Shown here: piece by piece, positions 7,157 to 12,261 of the stretch
Layout: each line of letters starts with the position of its first letter
Numbering within the stretch: position 1 is the stretch's first letter
From: an uncultured Collinsella sp.
GTDB taxonomy: Bacteria > Actinomycetota > Coriobacteriia > Coriobacteriales > Coriobacteriaceae
Direction of reading: 5' to 3'
DNA: 12,261 nt
Assembly (NCBI GenBank): GCA_900752545.1
Contig: CAADVS010000078.1
Span: forward strand, 1-12,261
Position numbers and translations under genes: made by a program
The notes under the pieces: model-generated
The model's input: only the letters and a program-made list of their open reading frames with translations
Database searches by the model: none
Told to the model about the DNA's origin: nothing

Positions 7157-8366
7157 CTTCACCACAGTGATAACGATTTGCGACCGTCCCCATATCGGGG
7201 GCGGAGCTTCAAAAATCGCAATCGAAACAGCAGCTGCTCTGGCGAGGATAGGTGTCAACAGCTATTTCTTTTCAGCGTTGGGTGACCCCGATCCCTCCTT
7301 AATCGAATCGGGCGTTGTTTGTGTCAATTGCGGGCAGAACGACGTCCTGAACGGGGGCGTCTCCGGCGCTGCTCAGGGTATCTGGAACAGGCGCTCGGAA
7401 ACGGCGCTGGATGATCTACTGAAGCAGCTCGATCCGAAGACGACGGTCGTCCACGTTCACTCTTGGACGCACTCCCTTTCTCCCTCGATATTCACGGCCA
7501 TAGGGCGACGGGGGTTCAAGTGCCTGATCACAGCCCATGAGTACTTCCTCGTTTGTTCCAACGGTGGACTCTACGATTATGTTAATCATTGCAACTGCGG
7601 AATTGCCCCCGGTTCTCCGAAGTGCCTGCTGCACAACTGTGACAAGCGCTCATATATCCAAAAACTGTATCGATCCGTTCGCTTTTCCGTGCAGGGATAT
7701 GTTTTGAGAGCGCTGCGCCCGGCTGTCGCCTTCGTTTCAGATTCCAGTCGTCGGTTGATTGAGCCCTATCTAACATGGGATGCCGAGCGATTCGACTGTT
7801 TAAATTACGTCGATGCGGACAAATTCCAGCATGGGTTTGATGCAGATTGCGAGGCTTACCTATTCGTTGGTCGCCTGAGCCCTGAAAAGGGCTGCGATTT
7901 ATTTTGCGAAGCCGCCAGTAGGGCCGGTGTGGACGCTATCGTCATCGGTGACGGTACCGAATTGAAGAGGCTGTCGGACAGTTATCCGGATATCAAATTC
8001 ATGGGCGCGCTGCCCCATGACAAGGTGCTTTCCGTCATGACGCGGTCACGTGCAATCGTTATGCCCTCGGTTTGCCGAGAGACGTTCGGGCTTGTCGCCT
8101 ATGAGGCCATGATCGCTGCCGGTCTGCCGTGCATCGTCTCTGATGTCGGCGACGCTGCCTCCTTTGTGAGGTCGAAAGGTCTCGGCGAGGTCTTCAGCGC
8201 GGGCAATGCCGAGTCGCTATCCGCCGCAATGGTCAATATGCTCGATCCCGATGTTTACTCGCGTTACAGGGGGGCGGTTGAGAAGGCGGACTTCAGCTGC
8301 CTCGAAAAGACCGCGTATGTAGAACGTCTTATCGGTATTTACGATCAGCTAATGGCTAAGCTTTAA
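7149..8366 (+). CDS. GT4-family glycosyltransferase with a cysteine-rich insert
   Basis: Predicted GT-B glycosyltransferase of repeat-unit assembly, 405 residues from the ATG at 7149, which overlaps the previous gene by 8 bases and has AGGA at 7139-7142. An in-frame upstream start at 7119 is deep inside the preceding gene and is not preferred. The N-terminal half has ICDRPHIGGGASKIAIETAAAL. VHVHSW and LITAHEYFLVC precede a segment with five cysteines in 29 residues (C136, C148, C150, C159, C164). The C-terminal half has YLFVGRLSPEKGCDLFCEA and the E-x7-E motif in CRETFGLVAYEAM (E311, E319), diagnostic of nucleotide-sugar binding in GT4. The cysteine pattern NCD-KRSYIQKLYR recurs in some GT4 enzymes and may bind metal. 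Sugar specificity is unknown. Confidence 0.92.
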   Translation: MSNFTTVITICDRPHIGGGASKIAIETAAALARIGVNSYFFSALGDPDPSLIESGVVCVNCGQNDVLNGGVSGAAQGIWNRRSETALDDLLKQLDPKTTVVHVHSWTHSLSPSIFTAIGRRGFKCLITAHEYFLVCSNGGLYDYVNHCNCGIAPGSPKCLLHNCDKRSYIQKLYRSVRFSVQGYVLRALRPAVAFVSDSSRRLIEPYLTWDAERFDCLNYVDADKFQHGFDADCEAYLFVGRLSPEKGCDLFCEAASRAGVDAIVIGDGTELKRLSDSYPDIKFMGALPHDKVLSVMTRSRAIVMPSVCRETFGLVAYEAMIAAGLPCIVSDVGDAASFVRSKGLGEVFSAGNAESLSAAMVNMLDPDVYSRYRGAVEKADFSCLEKTAYVERLIGIYDQLMAKL

Positions 8367-8383
8367 TTGGATGAAGGTTTTTA

Positions 8384-9328
8384 ATGGTTACGGTTGTGAT
8401 GTCAGTTTACAACGGCACGCGATATCTTACTGAGCAGCTAGATAGCTTAAGACTTCAGACAGTGTCTCCGGACCGAGTGCTGATTGCGGATGATTGCTCG
8501 ACAGACGGGTCGTTCGATCACATTGTCAAATATATCGAGGAACACGGACTCGGTAATTGGACCATCAACAAGAATCGCTCTAATTTCGGCTGGCGCAAGA
8601 GCTTTAAGCGGCTTCTCGACCTTGCATCCATAGACGATGGAATCGTCTTCCCGTGCGACCAGGATGATATCTGGGAACCCGATAAAATCGCTGTGATGTC
8701 CTCAATCCTCGAGAAGGACCCCTCTATCGACGTTCTCAGCTGCGCCGTCGAGCCGTTTTATGAGAGCGGCGGTAAAAAAGTAACAGTCTATGGTGCTGTC
8801 GATGATTCCAAACCTCTGGACGATTTGGAGGCCCCGGTTTTCGATAGCAAGTTTATGTCGGTACGGCGCCCTGGATGTTCGTATGCCGTAAAATCGAGTT
8901 TTATAAGGGAAATCATGCCATATTGGCAGGATGATTTTGCTCATGACGGTATGTTATGGCGCTTCTCATTACTGAAGGGGACCCTCAGACTTCTAAATCA
9001 GCCCTTGATTCGGTTCCGTAGGCATGACTCTAATGCAACTGAGATGCGACATATTGACAGGAAATCTCGTGTTGCTGAGATAGGGATGTGCTTGAGATTT
9101 TCTAAGGTTTTAGAAGAATACTGCAGTAGTAATCCTGGCGATTATCGTATATCTTCTGCGCATATAGAGCATTACGGTTCTGTTTTAAATACCCGTTTGC
9201 ACTTGCTCGTAGGTGGCCTAAAAATAAGTGATTTAGGCACCATTCTAAAATACCGTAAGTATGAACTGTCAAATCGTTCCCTGCTTGGTGACTTTAAGGC
9301 CTTAATCAGTTCCTGTGACAGTAAGTAG
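8384..9328 (+). CDS. GT2-family glycosyltransferase
   Basis: Predicted GT-A inverting glycosyltransferase acting on the lipid-linked repeat unit, 314 residues. The start has GAAGG (8373-8377) 6 bases upstream, and the gap to the previous gene is 17 bases. The N-terminal TVVMSVYNGTRYLTEQLDSL is typical of GT2. Nucleotide-binding aspartates lie in ADDCSTDGS (D36-D37) and the metal-binding motif is DQDDIW (92-97). PGCSYAVK and HDGMLWRF follow at the acceptor side. The CDQDDIW form is frequent in rhamnosyltransferase-like GT2 enzymes, which would fit the downstream dTDP-glucose gene, but this does not establish the sugar. The 3' third of the gene becomes visibly more AT-rich, matching the polymerase that follows. 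Confidence 0.92.
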   Translation: MVTVVMSVYNGTRYLTEQLDSLRLQTVSPDRVLIADDCSTDGSFDHIVKYIEEHGLGNWTINKNRSNFGWRKSFKRLLDLASIDDGIVFPCDQDDIWEPDKIAVMSSILEKDPSIDVLSCAVEPFYESGGKKVTVYGAVDDSKPLDDLEAPVFDSKFMSVRRPGCSYAVKSSFIREIMPYWQDDFAHDGMLWRFSLLKGTLRLLNQPLIRFRRHDSNATEMRHIDRKSRVAEIGMCLRFSKVLEEYCSSNPGDYRISSAHIEHYGSVLNTRLHLLVGGLKISDLGTILKYRKYELSNRSLLGDFKALISSCDSK

Positions 9329-9337
9329 GTGTTTAGA

Positions 9338-10570
9338 ATGCTTGAGCTATTTACTAATGAATTCACTATTTTGATTTTCGCCGCAATCTTAAGTGTCATT
9401 TCTCCCGTTAAAGGACTATTTTTTTCTGTTCTAGGATTGCTCGTTTTCAAAGAAGTTCTTTCTGGGCGTCTCTACAAAGTGTTTTTAAATAACGCCATTC
9501 CCATTGTCGTTATGGGCGCGATAGTTTTCTTTTCTGCTATTGCGTTTACGTCCCGAAGCATTAACGAATCCCTCCTTACGGTCTGCTCGTATTTCTTTTG
9601 CATTCTTCTTGGTTATATTTACGGTAAAGCAAAGAATGATGACTGGGTTGAGTCTGCATTGCTTATGCTTCGCAACGTTATGGTGTTCGCCTGCCTATTT
9701 AGCTTTGTCCTTGAAATTGTTTTAGGTCAACGACTAGTTACAAATGGTTCCTTTTCTTTTCTGCAAACTGTAACGATTGATAATCCATCCTTGTATCGAC
9801 TGCGTAGTTTTTTCGGTCATGCAATCGTATTTGGCCAAATGATAGTTATTGCTGTGGTAATTAACTATAAATTGGAGACGGGCAGGATGAAACGTCTCTT
9901 ATGCTCTGTAGTTCTTTTGGTCGCTCTGCTTCTGACAAAGAGTCGTAGCGCGTGGATTATTCTCATTGCTTTAGCATCGGTGTACCTGGTCTTTCGCCTA
10001 AAGAACCCCGAGTATTCTAAATGGAATTTAATTGCCCTTTTAATTCCAGCTGTATTGCTACTCGTTTTTATTCTCTACAAGTTTGGACTGTTTAACTTTG
10101 TGGCTTCTCGATTTGGTGAGCTTGAAACTGATGTTTCATATAGCCAGCGTTCCGGAGCCATTGCCTATATTATTCATAGCTTTTTAAGCAGGCCGCTGTT
10201 TTGGCTTACTGGAAATGGTTTTGGCAGTAGTCGCGTGACTATGCTGGGCACGACGGTTGAAATTAGCGGTTTTTCAACGGTGGATAATGGTTTCCTTGCA
10301 ATGCTGTATGAATATGGTTTTCTTGGAATTTGTAGCTTTGTATTCTTGATAATTTCCGCTGGCATCGGTTCGTTCAGGTCGGGTTGCGAACTCGATCAAG
10401 TACTATTTACCGTCTCCTGTATATGCTGTGCGGAGCTCATATTTTATTGTGAGCTTGGTTGGTGGGTGCCAACGGTTATCTTGTTTGCTTCCTGTGGACT
10501 CGTTCTGGGTAGAACGAGTGCTCGGTATTCAGATTTGTGCGAGTCAGGCCCATCCTTGATTTCTGAATAA
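9338..10570 (+). CDS. wzy: O-antigen/capsule polymerase, Wzy type
   Basis: Predicted integral membrane polymerase joining undecaprenyl-linked repeat units on the outer face of the membrane. The ATG at 9338 is taken as start (410 residues), with AGG (9327-9329) 8 bases upstream. A GTG at 9329, directly after the previous stop, would add three residues. About ten hydrophobic segments are visible, including 9-36, 53-71, 80-95, 112-130, 200-219 and several near the end. Signature stretches of the O-antigen polymerase/ligase family are YRLRSFFGHAIVFGQ, LLLTKSRSAWI, SYSQRSGAI, LTGNGFGSS and VDNGFLAMLYEYGFLG, the last group lying in and after a large external loop. Sequence conservation in this family is low, so the call rests on topology, motifs and position between the transferases and the flippase. 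The gene is AT-rich (22 G/C of 60 in 9421-9480). Confidence 0.85.
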   Translation: MLELFTNEFTILIFAAILSVISPVKGLFFSVLGLLVFKEVLSGRLYKVFLNNAIPIVVMGAIVFFSAIAFTSRSINESLLTVCSYFFCILLGYIYGKAKNDDWVESALLMLRNVMVFACLFSFVLEIVLGQRLVTNGSFSFLQTVTIDNPSLYRLRSFFGHAIVFGQMIVIAVVINYKLETGRMKRLLCSVVLLVALLLTKSRSAWIILIALASVYLVFRLKNPEYSKWNLIALLIPAVLLLVFILYKFGLFNFVASRFGELETDVSYSQRSGAIAYIIHSFLSRPLFWLTGNGFGSSRVTMLGTTVEISGFSTVDNGFLAMLYEYGFLGICSFVFLIISAGIGSFRSGCELDQVLFTVSCICCAELIFYCELGWWVPTVILFASCGLVLGRTSARYSDLCESGPSLISE

Positions 10571-10580
10571 ATCAAGGATG
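10551..10580 (+). terminator. Perfect 12-base-pair stem-loop at the wzy/wzx junction
   Basis: CATCCTTGATTT (10551-10562) pairs without mismatch to AAATCAAGGATG (10569-10580) around CTGAAT. The wzy stop codon TAA (10568-10570) lies at the loop edge. The following bases are TTAGTTTAAAC, only a weak U-tract. It may be a leaky or LoaP-overcome intrinsic terminator, or an element that protects or processes the mRNA between two membrane-protein genes. Confidence 0.45.
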
Positions 10581-10603
10581 TTAGTTTAAACAAACGAGGT
10601 TGA

Positions 10604-12019
10604 ATGAATTATTCGTCTATTGCACGCAACACTATGATTGCGTTTGCTGCACAGTTTATTTCTCTATCGGTCAGTGTCGTCATGTCACTGCTCGTGCCGA
10701 AAATCGTTGGTGTTGCTGATTATGGATACTGGCAGCTGTTCATGTTTTATACGACCTATTCCGGCTTTTTTCACCTTGGCCTGAATGATGGTGTCTACTT
10801 GATTAACGGGGGTCTCTCTCGTGATGAAATCGATAAGAGCTCAATAAAATCCCAGTATATCTTCGGTGCTTGTTTCCAGGCAGTGATTTGCCTCGGCATC
10901 ACTTTTGTTTCGCTGCCTCTTGTCGATGACGCAAATCGAGTATTTGTTATCGCGTCTTTTGCGCTTTACACCGTCGTCTATAACCTGACAAGTTATTTGG
11001 GCTTTGTCTTTCAGGCTATGAACGAAACTAAGCTATTTTCGTTTTCTACAATGCTAGACAGGCTGGTGTTTCTGGCTCCGCTCCTTGTTTTAATTGGATT
11101 TAAGGTTTCGGACTACCATCCCTATGTCTACGCGTATCTCGTTTCGAAGATTATTGCGCTCATATATTGCTCTTGGATGGGCAGGGATATCCTATGTGCT
11201 AAATCAGTGTCTTTTGGCAACTCGCTTAAGGACGGTATCCGCAGTATCATCGTCGGCGTAAAGCTGATGATTGCGAACATCGCCGACACACTGATCCTCG
11301 GGGTATCTAGGTTTCTTATCGATCATTTTTGGGGTATCGTCGCCTTTGCAAAAATTTCGTTCTCCCTCTCTCTTGTCAATTTCTTTATCACTTTTGTCTC
11401 GCAGGCGAGCATGGTCTTATTTCCTGCTCTTAGGACAGGTTCTGATGAGGAGAGAGTTCGTTTTTACATTGGCATAAGAAATGCCATCGAACTCATTTTT
11501 CCTGCAATCTTTTTGTTCTATTTCCCTATGGTTTGGTTTTTGGGGGCGTGGCTTCCTCAATATGCCGAGAGCCTTAGATATTTTGCGCTCTTACTTCCGA
11601 TATGCGTCTTCAATACAAAGATGAGCCTTTGCTGTACTACCTATTTCAAGGTTCTTCGTAAAGAACAGCTGCTCCTGAAGTTGAATATCGTCACTGTTAT
11701 TTGTAGCGCTGTTTTTTCGATATTCGGTGTTCTTGTTCTTAACTCACTCGACGCTGTCCTGTGTGGCGCCGTTATCTGCATTATTGGCAGGTCGTTGTGG
11801 TCCGAGCTCTATCTGAACGAACAGCTTAGTGCCCCTGGTTCAACTAGGCCGTTTCAGGAAATCCTGCTTACAGCCGCTTTTGTCTTGTTCACTGAGCTTT
11901 TATCTGGTGGAACTGCGGCGATTCTATATGCATTAGTCTACGTTGGCTATCTCTTGCTTAATCATTCTGCGCTGAAAAGCGTTGCTTCATGTTTGACCAA
12001 ACTGAAGAAGCAGCGATAG
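10604..12019 (+). CDS. wzx: Polysaccharide repeat-unit flippase, Wzx type (MOP superfamily)
   Basis: Predicted to move the undecaprenyl-linked repeat unit from the cytoplasmic to the outer face of the membrane. The product is 471 residues, normal for the family, with about 12-14 hydrophobic segments along its whole length. The N-terminus has RNTMIAFAAQFISLSVSVVMSLLVPKIVGVADYGYWQLF (residues 8-46), a pattern typical of Wzx/RfbX proteins in which the first helix precedes a VGVADYGYWQ loop. A lysine-rich tail ends the protein. GAGG (10596-10599) lies only 4 bases before the ATG, a short spacing. The gene follows the polymerase after 33 bases that hold the 3' arm of the stem-loop. Substrate specificity cannot be told from sequence. 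Confidence 0.9.
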   Translation: MNYSSIARNTMIAFAAQFISLSVSVVMSLLVPKIVGVADYGYWQLFMFYTTYSGFFHLGLNDGVYLINGGLSRDEIDKSSIKSQYIFGACFQAVICLGITFVSLPLVDDANRVFVIASFALYTVVYNLTSYLGFVFQAMNETKLFSFSTMLDRLVFLAPLLVLIGFKVSDYHPYVYAYLVSKIIALIYCSWMGRDILCAKSVSFGNSLKDGIRSIIVGVKLMIANIADTLILGVSRFLIDHFWGIVAFAKISFSLSLVNFFITFVSQASMVLFPALRTGSDEERVRFYIGIRNAIELIFPAIFLFYFPMVWFLGAWLPQYAESLRYFALLLPICVFNTKMSLCCTTYFKVLRKEQLLLKLNIVTVICSAVFSIFGVLVLNSLDAVLCGAVICIIGRSLWSELYLNEQLSAPGSTRPFQEILLTAAFVLFTELLSGGTAAILYALVYVGYLLLNHSALKSVASCLTKLKKQR

Positions 12020-12046
12020 CTACATCAAAATGGATTGGATTTTAAT

Positions 12047-12261
12047 ATGAAAGGCATCATCCTCGCCGGCGGGTCCGGCACCCGCCTGTACCCGCTCACG
12101 CTCGTGACCTCCAAGCAACTGCTGCCGGTCTACGACAAGCCCATGATCTACTACCCGCTGTCCACCCTCATGCTGGCGGGCATCCGGGACATCCTGGTCA
12201 TCTCCACGCCGACCGACCTGCCCAACTTCGAGCGCCTGCTCGGGGACGGCTCGCGCTACGG
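12047..12261 (+). CDS. rfbA: Glucose-1-phosphate thymidylyltransferase, 5' part only
   Basis: First 71 codons, cut by the window end. The enzyme (RfbA/RmlA) makes dTDP-glucose from dTTP and glucose-1-phosphate, the entry step to dTDP-L-rhamnose and related sugars. The N-terminus MKGIILAGGSGTRLYPLT carries the nucleotide-binding GGSGTRLYP loop; SKQLLPVYDKPMIYYPLSTL is the near-invariant continuation of this family. Only weak purine-rich sequence (GGAT, 12037-12040) precedes the ATG, so expression may rely on coupling. The gene lies 27 bases after wzx and returns abruptly to GC-rich codon use (38 of 60 in 12121-12180), suggesting it belongs to the conserved flank of the cassette. Genes rfbB, C and D would be expected next. 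Confidence 0.93.
   Translation, partial: MKGIILAGGSGTRLYPLTLVTSKQLLPVYDKPMIYYPLSTLMLAGIRDILVISTPTDLPNFERLLGDGSRY

Overview
The window reads as a high-GC Gram-positive chromosome of the class Coriobacteriia, most likely a Collinsella or close relative. This rests on GC-rich housekeeping genes, a LoaP-type NusG paralogue heading a polysaccharide operon, a threonyl-tRNA synthetase without the usual N-terminal TGS domain, and ATG/GTG/TTG starts behind strong purine-rich ribosome sites. The genus is an inference from gene content and style, not from a marker gene. All genes run on the + strand.

Region 1 (about 1-2060): a housekeeping block. A stem-loop and a promoter precede thrS (198-1961), which is closed by two tandem intrinsic terminators. 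Region 2 (about 2060-2286): a 225-base regulatory stretch. It holds a 136-base palindromic element with imperfect terminal inverted repeats, a -10 box inside a small palindrome, and a strong leader stem-loop that overlaps the next ribosome binding site. Region 3 (2287-12261): a capsule or exopolysaccharide operon of the Wzx/Wzy type with tight or overlapping junctions. The order is: LoaP-like antiterminator; initiating sugar-phosphate transferase; GT4 glycosyltransferase; polysaccharide pyruvyl transferase; FrhB-family iron-sulfur protein; a second GT4; a GT2; a Wzy-type polymerase; a Wzx-type flippase; and the start of rfbA/rmlA (dTDP-glucose synthesis), cut by the window end.

How the genes work together (inference from families): the phosphoglycosyl transferase loads the first sugar onto undecaprenyl phosphate. 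Three glycosyltransferases extend it, and the pyruvyl transferase probably adds a pyruvate ketal. The flippase then moves the repeat unit across the membrane and the polymerase joins units outside. RfbA suggests dTDP-activated sugars such as rhamnose. LoaP probably binds the transcription complex early, so that RNA polymerase passes terminators in the long operon; one candidate internal stem-loop lies at the wzy/wzx junction.

Base composition is mosaic. thrS, loaP, the sugar transferase and rfbA are GC-rich with mostly G/C third positions, whereas the genes between about 3,660 and 12,040 are more AT-rich, most strongly wzy and wzx. This is the usual picture of an exchangeable serotype cassette between conserved ends. 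The most interesting parts are the regulatory stretch before loaP and the iron-sulfur protein paired with the pyruvyl transferase.
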